Under the pieces are notes generated by a model. That model was not told the DNA's origin, did no database searches, and saw only the letters and a list, made by a program, of their open reading frames with translations. The position numbers and the translations under genes were made by a program. A stretch of DNA of 64,000 nt from Hormiphora californensis (Eukaryota > Ctenophora > Tentaculata > Cydippida > Pleurobrachiidae), in assembly GCA_020137815.1 (NCBI GenBank), contig CM035353.1, positions 3,012,971-3,076,970 of the forward strand, in the 5' to 3' direction. Positions 35,601-45,589 of the stretch are shown here, one piece after another; position 1 is the first letter of the stretch; each line of letters opens with the position of its first letter.

Positions 35601-35845
35601 GGGCATGTCGCGTTGAAGCTCCACCGAACCGCATCCCCCACGGCAATGGAGTAGTAGTAGTCGTTTGAGTTGTGGCACTGGAACAATTTGGTGTAATCGT
35701 GAGAGAGGTAGGCGGAGAGATGGTGGGTACAAATACGCTTCAGGAAGCCCAGGTAAGGGGTTATCTTGCAATCTACCGGGATTAGAAAGCATTGTACAGG
35801 CTGCTGCAGAACGAGAAGCAAAACTATCATTTTGAAGGAAGTCAT
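32614..35845 (-). CDS. LDLa-repeat class A GPCR (LGR/RXFP-like), one frameshift
   Basis: Intronless frame from ATG at 35845 to the stop at 32614, interrupted by one frameshift near 34557-34572. Upstream it reads CKDVFRCEFGPQDN, and LDLa continuation SSLLCDGVDTCGNENAVC resumes in the next frame, as if one base were extra. The N-terminus has a signal peptide (MIVLLLVLQQPVQC) and a large Cys-rich ectodomain with several LDLa-like modules. The clearest are CLPFDKVCNLIDDCGDGSDE and YKVCDGVPNCMDLSDEC. Seven membrane spans follow, with MFRVRG in the DRY position, TDLICWLPLL in TM6 and NSTINPLLY in TM7. TM6 and TM7 resemble glycoprotein-hormone/relaxin-type receptors (LGR, RXFP), but no leucine-rich repeats are seen. 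A Trp/Arg-rich segment follows TM7. It should be a plasma-membrane receptor; the ligand is unknown. Confidence 0.85.
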
Positions 35846-36780
35846 AATATCTGAAACAGGTTCAAACCACCTTCAGTAAATGAGTTCGACGTTCGTATCA
35901 ACTTATATACTTCTAGTACTATTGACCTCTTAAAAGCCAGAGCAATCAAAGGTGTAAAAAGATACCGTGAGACACGCGTTATTTTGATTATTAACTCAAC
36001 ATAAGTGACGCCATGCAAAGTTAAATATGCGTTCAATGAGCGTGTCCCGGGGACACTGTCCCCCATGTATTTTTGATATGAATTATTTATTAATTTATAT
36101 TTGAACTTATGATTCCCTTCCGCTAGCTTGATATGGGTTTGTCAATTGTCAATATGTTATGTTCGCAAAAGGCAAGCTTCCCCTCGTCCGACCCGAAGTT
36201 GGAATCATATGGGTTTAGTTTGTCGAACCGGCAAGTTGCTAACATTTTCAAATCTTCACTACTTCTCAAATGATCCCATACTTTCAGTCTAATCCCAAAA
36301 TCCTATTAAAAATAGAGACAAAAATAACGGCACCAAACTGTGAAATGCCCTTGCATTAGTGCGAGTAGAATAAAATCAATTTTCTATCTAAAGGCCGAGT
36401 TTATAGCAAGAAAGGACTATTTACAACGAATTCTCTGGTTAGTATGGTAACCAACTCCGTTGTCATGGTAAATCAATCGAACTCTATCGAGTTCTATCGC
36501 CAGCAACTGGATGAAAATTTATCCATTTCATTATGCACAATGCACAGGCTTTGGTTACGAAGTTACCCCTTGCCAGCGTGTGCACGCGAAGGTCGCCCGG
36601 CGACAGAGTGTGAGGTGTCTTCGATACCAAGCACAGGCTTGTGTAACAAAAAGGGGCGTTTTATAGCTTATTGTTCATCATAACCTGAAATAAATAATTT
36701 TCATTACTTTCACAAAGGCTCAAAGTTTGAATATCAAATTTGCCAAAATTGTGCAGGGGCCACCCCAAAATTAATCTCTA
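35846..36780. other. Upstream region of the LDLa GPCR, no other gene
   Basis: AT-rich. No TATA box or initiator can be assigned with confidence. A plus-strand frame at 36444-36683 has no recognisable feature. Confidence 0.35.
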
Positions 36781-37640
36781 AGTAATTAATTAATTAATTT
36801 TGACTATTCCCACTTTCTGTAGATTATATTATATGTTTTATGCATGAAGAACATTCCTAGAAAGTTTCAAGTCGATATTTTAAGCAGAACGGAAAATATA
36901 ATTTAGTGCATGGGCAAACAAAATGGTGCAAGGGCACTTGGCCACATTGATGCCTGAGTGAGATCGAGGTCGCGCAGCGACCGAGATCGATCTCACATCG
37001 AGCGAGAATAGGTTGCAATGGAGCCAACAAGGGCACATGTTCAGGGGAAATTTGCACAAATTGTGCAGGGGCAAATTTTAATTAATTTGCCTATAATTAA
37101 TTACCTAATTGATATATTAATCATACGGCTCTTCTAGTACTCGTAGTTATGCTACTAGAACATGCATAGAAAGTTTCGTGTCAAAATATTAAACGGTGTG
37201 GACACAGTTCGATCATAAAATTGGTGCAAGGGCTGCCCTTGCACCATTTACCCTTGCACATTGCCTGCCCTTGCACCAAATTCCATTTTTTGCACGGCTC
37301 TAACTAACTAATTAATTAATTTTGACTATTCCCACTTTTCGAACATCATCTTTTATGATTGAAGAACATTCCTACAAAGTTTCAAGTCGATATTTTAAGC
37401 AGAACGGAAAATAGAATTTGGTGCAAGGGCGCGGTGCAAGGGACATAACACGCAATGTGCAGGGGCACGGTGCCCTTGCACCGTTTTTAATTACCTATAA
37501 TTAATTAATTAATTAAAAATTCAAAAATCCGCCAACGTCATGACACAAAGGAATACTACAAGAACATGCCTACAAAATTTCAAGTCGATATCTCAAACGG
37601 TGTGGCCACAATCGTTGACATGTTTTTTGCCCCCCCCCCC
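36720..37640. repeat. Diverged tandem repeat, about 4 units of 230-270 bp
   Basis: Shared blocks are attttgactattcccac, gaacattcctagaaagtttc, aagtcgatattttaagcaga and (ggtgca)agggc. They recur at about 36797, 37100, 37318 and 37545 with substantial divergence. One unit is interrupted by the MITE at 36938-37027. Confidence 0.75.
36938..37027. mobile_element. Palindromic MITE (TTGG family), 90 bp
   Basis: Ends TTGGCCACATTGATGCC and GCAATGGAGCCAA. The palindromic core is gagatcgaggtcgcgcagcg with its complement. Flanked by a perfect 9-bp duplication caagggcac (36929-36937, 37028-37036). Confidence 0.85.
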
Positions 37641-37856
37641 CCCCCCCCCCAAAAAAAAAGACCTTTCTTTGTTCTTAATAGGGCCGGCATTTTTGGGTTT
37701 TTGTGCAGGGGCAAAAATTTTTTTTCTTTTTTTCGTTTTTTGCTGTTTTCTTCGGGTCGGAGGTGCCTGCCGGCACCTAAATTGGGAGATGGGAAGGGGA
37801 ACCCGAACCGATACATTATCCTGCAAAATAAAAAAAATCTGTCACATCATTTCATT

Positions 37857-38045
37857 ATAGTTAGGGTTGGATTTAGGGTTGGGCTAGGGTTACGGCTATC
37901 CCTTAGACCTAGAGACCCGTAGGGGGAGGGTTAGGGTTGACCCATAGACTTAGACTTAGCCCTACCCTCTACGGGTCCCTAGACCTAAGGGACAACCCTA
38001 ACCCTAGCCCAACCCTAAACCCAACCATAACCATAACCCTAACGT
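37857..38045. repeat. Telomere-like TTAGGG/CCCTAA inverted repeat
   Basis: Degenerate ttagggttggg...ctagggtta on the left and accctaaccctagcccaacc on the right, with longer pairing (tcccttagacctagagaccc). About 65-bp arms face each other. A C run (37631-37650) lies upstream. Confidence 0.75.
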
Positions 38046-38690
38046 CTTATGAAACATATCTCATGATACACTCATGAGCACATGTAGGTCAAAACGTCTC
38101 ACTACTTTAAACAAATCAATTTGAGGCTGATGAAGATGTTGTTCGTGTATTTCAACAAGGACACCGACCCAACCTCCTGTAAAGCTGGAAACATCGATCT
38201 ACAAGCAGCCATCGCATCAAAACAGATAACTTGTCACGTTGTTGTCAGTCTGCTGATCATTGTCGTGTTTGTCTCTCTATAGGTTTCGTCATGTATGCTG
38301 TCCCTCATTTCGGTATCAAGTTTTTTGTCTTATTATTATTCACTACTGGTTGAGCCCCCCCCCCCCCCCCCCCCGGTTAGGATGCTAGTACCCTATCAAA
38401 CCTTTCTTACTGGTTATCCCTAGCCTTCTTGTGCTGGTGTGTGGTGGTATATGATTTAGGAGGGCGGTCACACTACCCAGCGGGTTTTGTAGAGCCGGCT
38501 CGATATTCTAGCTTTTCTAGGAGACATGTTTCAGGGCACGTTTCTGCTCAAGGAAGGGTAAGGCCATGCACTCATTTCAGGACCTGGCAGAGTTTTTTTG
38601 TGGGAAAGGGTACGGTTCAAGGGTTTCTGTTCCCCTAGTACTATAGGTGCGCTTGTGTAGCCCGTGTCAGGGCTGTTTTGTTCTCCCTAA
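38046..38690. other. No recognised gene
   Basis: Unique sequence with an 18-20 bp C run at 38356-38374, followed by GC-mixed sequence. No supported exon. Confidence 0.35.
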
Positions 38691-38983
38691 GGGGAAACTC
38701 TAACTGAATGGCATCCCATTAATGGCATCCCATCAACAGTAAAACTCTAACTGATAATGAACCACAGTGATGGTTCTTTCTCTGTATTCTCTCTGTAGGC
38801 AGTACATCTATGCACTGCCTACAGAGAGAATACAGAGAAAGAACTATAATAGGGCATGCCCGGGCACGGGCGCGCACACAGAGAGAATACAGAGAAAGAA
38901 CCATCACTGTGGTCAATTATCAGTTAGAGTTTTACTGTTGATGGGATCCCATTAATGGGATGCCATTCAGTTAGAGTTTCCCC
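38691..38983. mobile_element. Harbinger-like hairpin MITE, 293 bp
   Basis: Inverted arms over 100 bp long start GGGGAAACTCTAACTG. They are flanked by TAA on both sides (38688-38690, 38984-38986), which fits the 3-bp TWA duplication of PIF/Harbinger elements. The right arm contains a short insertion (ggcatgcccgggcacgggcg). Confidence 0.65.
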
Positions 38984-39535
38984 TAATAAGGGAGAAGGGG
39001 TGTTTGCTCCTTGTTCTTTAGTGTAAGGCAGGGATCGGATGGGTATTGCTTCTCAGTTGGTGGGTTCGGTGTGGTTGTTTGTCGCCGCTCTCTCGCCCAG
39101 GTCCTGTATTAATACACAATTCAGCCATACCATTCCAATCAGGTCGACCAAGGGTAAGAAATGAAAACCGATAATAATCACAAATCTTAACCCCCCTTAT
39201 TGCTAGGGATTTCATTTACAGGGCATGCTCCCGATAAGGAGCGGTGAGTTCACTCGCTCATACTACCACAACCGTCATTCTTCAGGTTCTTGAAATCTTG
39301 GTAAATTTGCTTCCAAACAGCACAAGTCACCTCTCCATGTTTCAGTGCACTTCGTTTTCTCCCACCCTCCCCTCCTCTCTCTCTGTCGCTCTCTCTCCCT
39401 ACATATCTCTCTCTATCAGTCCGGGGAATTCCCAGGCCTCCCTGCACTTTGGCAGTGTTTCCAGTTCTTGTTTAGATTCTCTTGTAATTACTATCCCCTT
39501 AACTTCTTGGTCTCTCTATTGTCATCTTTCTCTTG
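38984..39535. other. No recognised gene
   Basis: A minus-strand frame at 39018-39215 (SFLTLGRPDWNGMAELCINT) has no recognised domain and no splice support. Confidence 0.3.
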
Positions 39536-39539
39536 CCAT

Positions 39540-39573
39540 CTCTCTCTTCTCCTCTCTCTCTCCTCTCTCTTCA

Positions 39574-39614
<41 letters not shown>

Positions 39615-39840
39615 TCTCTCTGCTCTCCTCTCTCTCTCTTCTCCCTCTCTGCTCTCTCTCTCTCTCTCTCTCTCTCTCTACATCTCTCTCTCTCCGTCTC
39701 TCTCTCTCTCTCTCTCTATCTCCTCTTCTCTCTCTCCTCTCTCTTCTGTCTCTCTCTCCCTCTCTCTCTACTCTCTCTCTCTTCTCTTTTCTCTCTCTCT
39801 CTCTTTGCATCTTTCTCTATCTCCTGTCTCGCTCTCTGAC
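39540..39840. repeat. CT-rich low-complexity tract
   Basis: Imperfect (CT)n with tctcc, tctac and tctgc interruptions over 300 bp. Confidence 0.9.
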
Positions 39841-40137
39841 TAGACCATATCACACCTTCATATTTCCCACCAAACTTTTCAGCTGGCCAGGGGTAGGAGG
39901 TTGGAATTTAAGCCATCTGGCGGAACATTTTCCAATCCACTGGACACCCATGTAAAATTTGGACCTAGCGGCATCACTCACTCACCCCAAGTACACCATA
40001 TTAACCTATTCATGCAAGAACAAAGCCAGTCACGACCATTATATATCTCCAGAAACCCTGATGATACCACGTACCCGTGACCAGTGCCTCGCTTCCTATT
40101 ATAAGCCGCATACAAACGGGTGTGTGGTACAGTTCTC

Positions 40138-40147
40138 CCTCCCCCTC

Positions 40148-40192
<45 letters not shown>
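40138..40192. repeat. (CT)n microsatellite
   Basis: Pure CT run after a CCCTCC stretch. The region 40200-41138 holds no gene; at 40580-40735 there is a segment with an A-rich tail (aaaaaaaaaagaaaaaaaaa) that may be retroposed. Confidence 0.85.
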
Positions 40193-40196
<4 letters not shown>

Positions 40197-41138
40197 ATTG
40201 TCAATATGATGATAGGAGCCAGCCGGGATGTTATCTTTATATGCAGTGTGTATATTGATTTGATCCTTTTCTTATCCTCCTCTTTCCCTCTAATCCCAAT
40301 CCTCGTCCCCAACATCCCCCTTCCCTTCTCCCTAGTCCTATCACGGTGACTAGCAGTGCTCGATCTGGGCTGCCAAGCGGCCTAGATCTCGCTCCAGAGT
40401 CCTTCCTTTCCTCTACCAGAGTCCTTCCTTTCCTCTACCAGTCCGTCAGTTTGTCAATATCCCTACTCATTATTGTGCTGGCAGGCGCTGTCTAGAGGTA
40501 GCGTAGAAATCATGTCATTAACTTTGTTTGACAAAACTGAACCTGCGTGCTATCGAGATTGGTAGCACACACTCGTGATTGGGTGAGGCAGACAGTGTCG
40601 GTGCAAGTCACCGGGGTCAAGCAAGGGACCGTATTGAGTGCTATTATCGTTGCTTGTCACATCCAATAGTCGGACTGCCACATGGATCGAGAAATAGCCG
40701 CGCTGACGGCCGAAAAAAAAAAGAAAAAAAAAAAGATGTTGTTACATCGAAACTGTTCTGATTAATAAACCACCGTGTTTTCATTTTGTCCCTGTTGACC
40801 CAGCCGGAAGGAGATACCATCTCTACAGACTGATAATATCAGTGATATGAGGTAATGAATAATTTATCTAGATGAGCTACTTGTCAGTGATTAATATCAC
40901 ATGCAGGTGCAGAAGCTATAACGGTCATAAAACGTTGCTTATATAGAGAGAGTACTTACATATGGCACCATTGCAGGGCCCACGACACCCGGGGGGGGGG
41001 GGCTACCCTCCCTCCCTGGGATTTACCAAAATTGTAAAATTTATTGATTTTAGACTTCTAAATGCATGGAAATGTATGACAATATGTTAAAAGTCTCAAT
41101 TTTTCGGAGGCTAGGGGAATTTCCTAGAACCTCTGAAA

Positions 41139-41818
41139 TTGGTAACATAGACACCGTGCGCGACCAAGATTGAGCTCACACACAGGTGTCTGCTCCGTCC
41201 CAAAAAGGGTTGTTTCTTTCCAGGGATGTTGCACGCGATCCACTGGACCGATTTGCATCCGGTTTGTCGCAAAAGACTACAAATGATCCTAATATACTGG
41301 AAAATACCCGAGAAGTTTGTCTGTCAACAGGAAGTGGGTCAAAATTGACACTGAAGTCAAATCTATATTCTGGCTTCCGAGAGTTTCTGCACTACGCCCA
41401 TGCGATTTAGAAGATATTGGGAGATATGTTATTGATGCAATTAGCACCAGCTATTAATGCCGGGTATTTTCCAGTACTCACAAAAGTTCAACCTATCTTC
41501 TGATACCCTCAGATTCATTCTAAACCGTCTGGGAGTGGTGCAAAAAGGCTCGGAAGACAGATTATAGATTTGACTTCAGTGTCAATTTTGACCCACTTCC
41601 TGTTGACAGAAAAACTTCTCGGGTATTTTCCAGTAAATTAGGATCAATTTGTAGTCTTTTGCGAGAAACCGGATGCAAATCGGTCCAGTGGATCACGTGC
41701 AATTTGGCTTGAAAGACACGACCCTTTTTTAGGGGGCGGAGCGGACACCTATGTGCGAGCTCGATCTCGGTCGCTGCGCGACCTCGATCTCGCACGCACT
41801 AGGTGTCAATGCCACCAA
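41139..41818. mobile_element. Foldback member of TTGG family, 680 bp
   Basis: The left end is TTGGTAACATAGACACC, and the right end is the complement of TTGGTGGCATTGACACC. Both arms carry the family's hairpin core and then about 180 bp of inverted sequence (gatttgcatccggttt..., aatacccgagaagttt...) around a spacer of about 190 bp. Flanked by a perfect 9-bp duplication cctctgaaa (41130-41138, 41819-41827). No coding capacity. Confidence 0.85.
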
Positions 41819-42023
41819 CCTCTGAAATACGAAAAAAGTCGAAAACTGCTAAAAATGACAGTTTTTGCCGTTTTACGCAAATACGGCACATTACAGGATT
41901 TTAATTTTATGTTTTTCGAATTCTACGTCAACAAATACATGGGGTAGGGTCCGTAACTTCTCGGGTTACTCTAGGCGAGGTATAACCTCCTTCCAGGACA
42001 CCGTGTTGTGGTATACGGCCTCT

Positions 42024-42818
42024 GTAGTAGAGTCGATAACTACATCGACCTCTCCCAATTGTTCCAGTTTTTGTCACATCAGTTTGGAGCCTCGACACGA
42101 CCTCTAAACAGGTGTTACTTTTTCACAAACTGTTTTCATCTTGGTGTAATCAGCAGTTGAAATGTTGTTGATCATAACAAAAACCGAACTATTTTTTTTC
42201 AACTTGGGGTAAAACCATGGGTGTCAAAAGTTAGCTCTAGGTCCCCTGAGTAACCATCCGGAGACTCCTAAGAGATATTTCAAGCCGTTCTCCTGTAATC
42301 ATTAATCCCGGTAGAGCACATATTTGAGTATGGACGTACGTGCAATTGCCTACAACCTCAACTTTAATGTATAACGTTAATGTGCGTCTCTCTCTTTTCT
42401 CCCCCTTGAGAAAGAGTTATCTCGCGCGGCGCAACCGCACGTGCGGTTTTTCCAGAGAGAGTGAGAGACATACAATAACATGTAAACAGCCTGCCAGCGC
42501 TCACGTACGTCCGCATTGTATTTTTTTCTCCACCGGGATTAATGATTACGGGAGAACGGCTTGAAATATCTCTTAGAGTCTCCGGATGTTACTCAGGGGA
42601 CCTAGAGCTAACTTTTGACACCCATGGTTTTACCCCAAGTTGAAAAAATTTAGTCAGGTTTTTGTTATGATCAGCAACATTTCAACTGCTGATTACACCA
42701 AGATGAAAACAGTTTGTGAAAAAGTAACACCTGTTTAGAGGTCGTGTCGAGGCTCCAAACAGATGTGACAAAAACTGGAACAATTGGGAGAGGTCGATGT
42801 AGTTATCGACTCTACTAC
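42024..42818. mobile_element. Hairpin element with 300-bp arms, 0.8 kb
   Basis: Arms start GTAGTAGAGTCGATAACTAC and pair almost completely to about 42345 and 42505. The centre (42380-42470) is another short hairpin region (tctctctcttttctccccct against ccagagagagtgagagac). No clear target duplication; the nearest candidate is CTG. Confidence 0.75.
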
Positions 42819-43194
42819 TGATTGGGGGATAGTACGTATAGCGGTGACACTAAATGTTCTGGCGTTTTAGCTGAGTTCAATCTTGGCCATTATCTTTTAT
42901 TATATGTTCAGCTACTCTTTCAGATATATTTAGATAATCTAACTATTTAATTGAATACCGAGAGTTGCGAGATGTCTTTCTATGCTTGTTTATAAAGATA
43001 GTTATCAAGAAACAAGATTTGACACTAAATGGTTTAGACTATCGTTATGACAAGTTGTAATAAAAATATTTATTTTGTTCAAATCTATTTTGTTTTATTT
43101 TATAAAGGAGCTCAGCTGATCACTATCAGACTTGTGTGGGAGACGCATTCCTTTTTCGTCAAAAAGTGATATCGGATAAGGCGATCTATAAATC
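42819..43194. other. No recognised gene
   Basis: AT-rich unique sequence. Confidence 0.35.
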
Positions 43195-44225
43195 CCCAAA
43201 ATATTGGTTTTTTTTTTCAAACCTATACATCGGCCCCCAACCGGGTGGGGGGGGAAGGGTTTTGCCCGAAAGGGGGCCCCGGATATCGGGGCAAATACCC
43301 TAAAATTTCCATATGGGGGAAGTTTTCCCCCCGGGAAATCGGGGGTTCCGGGAAAAACGGGGCCCGGAATCGGGGTCCGCTTACCTTTTATTAGGGGGCC
43401 AAATTTGGGGATTTTAAACCCTGGGGCCCCTTTACCACCGTTTTTGGGAAAAAATTTAAATTCCCAAAAGGGTTTTTTCGAACCACCCCTTTGAAAGGTT
43501 TTTTCGCTGGGGGGGGGAAAAAAAAAAACAAAAAATTAAGGGAAAAAGAAGAAGGGGGGAAACCCGGGGAATCTGGAAAAGGGGGGAAAATTGTTCCCCT
43601 TTCTTAAGAAAAAACCCCCCCTTTTTTCCCCCCCTTTTTTCCTTTTTTTCTTTTTGCCCTTTTTTTTTGAATTAAAAAGGGGGGGGAAAAAACCCAAAGA
43701 AAACAAACCTGTTTTGAAGATTTTTTCCAAAAACAAAAGGCCCCCCAAAAAACCCCCCTTTTGGCCCCCCCCCCCTTTTTTTTTTTCATTTGAAAAAAAA
43801 AATTTTTTTTTTTTTTTTTGGGGGGGGGTTTATTTTTTTTTTCCTTTTCCCCCCTTTCAACCCCCTTTTTCCCCCAATTTAACCCCCGAAGATTTAAAAA
43901 TTTCCAGTTTGCATTTTTTCCCCGGATTTTTTTTTATTTTGCATCCCCCTTTTTATTTCTCTTTGATTTTCTTTCTCCCTCTCTTATCCCCTAACTTCTT
44001 GAAAAAAACCCTTTTTTTAAAAATTTAGCTGGAAGACTTATTTTTTCCCGCTCCTTTCCCAATTGGGTTTGGTTTTTTTTTTTTACCGTCCCCCCCCTCA
44101 AATTTGGGCCTATCTTGCATAACTTTTAAAATTTTTAAACCCCTGGGCCCTTGACCAAGGGATTTTTTACATTTCCCCGGGGGTTTGGTTTTATTAAGCT
44201 TCCAAAACAAAAAAAATTTTCCCCC
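43195..44225. other. Second homopolymer-dominated, probably low-quality patch
   Basis: Runs such as ggggggggaaaaaaaaaa and long T/C runs fill the segment, and ordinary sequence resumes at about 44226. Frames in it (Pro/Phe/Lys-rich) are not credible. Confidence 0.75.
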
Positions 44226-45330
44226 GCGCCTCTCGCTAGCTCGCTCTACTCTTTTTCTTGCCCCTCGTTCATTCTGGTGGAATAGAGAGAGGTCTCATTA
44301 TGACTCACTCCAGGCTAATCGAGGACTCCCTCGGATCGAATTTCGCAACGTTGGCAGATGGTTTTGCCGCTTGGTTTTCCAACCAACAATGCACTCCACC
44401 CCCCCCCCCCCCCTTTTTCCGCCCGGGAACGCCCTCCCGGCCTCCTCCGTGCCCCCTAGCCCCCCTTTTTACTCTCTTTTCTCTTGTGCAGGTTCCCTCG
44501 CATTTCGTAGTTCCCTTCCATTTCTCTTCCAGTTCTCTTCCAGTTCTCTTCCAGTTCACTTCCATTTCCGCGCTAGGTCCTCTTCTTCCATTTTCTGCGT
44601 CGGTCCTGTCTCTTCTTCCAATTCTACTGCTTGAATTGACGTTAAAGAATTGAACCAGCTGTGCATCTTGCCACATTCTTTGTATTTTTGTTTTATTTGA
44701 TGCGATACCCTCTCATTTCTAACTTTGCATCAGGTGTGACGTGTGTGCTGCCCGTCTCATATGGACTCTCTGAGACTATACATGAGGCATCAAGAGAACG
44801 GGAAACGGACCGTAGTTATAATAATATCATTGTCATGGCAGACTTATTTTGTCCAGCTCAACATAATTATCAATTATTTACTATGAGTCTGCTAGCTATG
44901 CTCCTTTTGTGAACCAAGTCCCCTTCCATACAATTTAGGGCACTTCATCTTGCATAAGTTCTTACGTAACAGAATTATAGGACCAAGGGAGTTATACATT
45001 ATCTGGTTCTGTCCTATCTGCCATTCGATTGAAGCTTCTCTACCTGGTGACAATATGCATGTACATACCAACTTCTCTACCATGATTTACTAGCTCACTA
45101 TGATGATATAGTGCTGCTAAATACTACACGTGCGAACCTCGTGTTCAAGTTACGATGCAGTGTATAGCAGCTGTTTCTCCTTCGCGCGTGTGCTTAAATG
45201 GACAGCGACAGCAGTAGTCCCAATTCCCCTGATGAGACCAGTCTTGGATAAATGGATATCATTTGTTGTTGTGAGATGGCATGTTATTGATAATTGATAT
45301 CATCCATTTGCCAAACGCAGCAAAGGATCG
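44226..45330. other. No recognised gene
   Basis: Contains a 12-bp tandem word (ttctcttccag) near 44518-44565 and a C run at 44398-44413. No supported exon. Confidence 0.35.
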
Positions 45331-45334
45331 GAAA

Positions 45335-45372
<38 letters not shown>

Positions 45373-45575
45373 CAAAGGCTCCTCCTCTCCTCTCTCGCTC
45401 TCTCTCTCTCTCTTATCTCCTCTCTCTCTCCTCTCCTCTCTCATCTCTCTCCTCTCTCTCTCTTCTTCCTCCATCCTCTCCTCGTCTCTCTCTCCAGCTC
45501 TCAACTCTCTTCTCTCTCGGTTCTCTCTCTCTCTCTCATCTCTCCTACTCTCTCTCTCCTCTCTCTCTCTCTCGT
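45335..45575. repeat. CT-rich low-complexity tract
   Basis: Imperfect (CT)n with tcc and tct insertions, ending where the decayed retrotransposon begins. Confidence 0.9.
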
Positions 45576-45589
45576 AACCTTTTATAGGG

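Noticed and set aside
37857-38045. Chromosome end
   Set aside because: The telomere-like words are degenerate, inverted and flanked by long unique sequence on both sides.
39018-39215. Minus-strand frame with LTLGRPDWNGMAELCIN
   Set aside because: Suggestive composition but no splice sites, domain or repeat of the motif; not enough to call a gene.
43204-44210. Pro/Phe/Lys-rich frames
   Set aside because: Same low-quality texture as 4.5-6.9 kb; composition reflects homopolymers.
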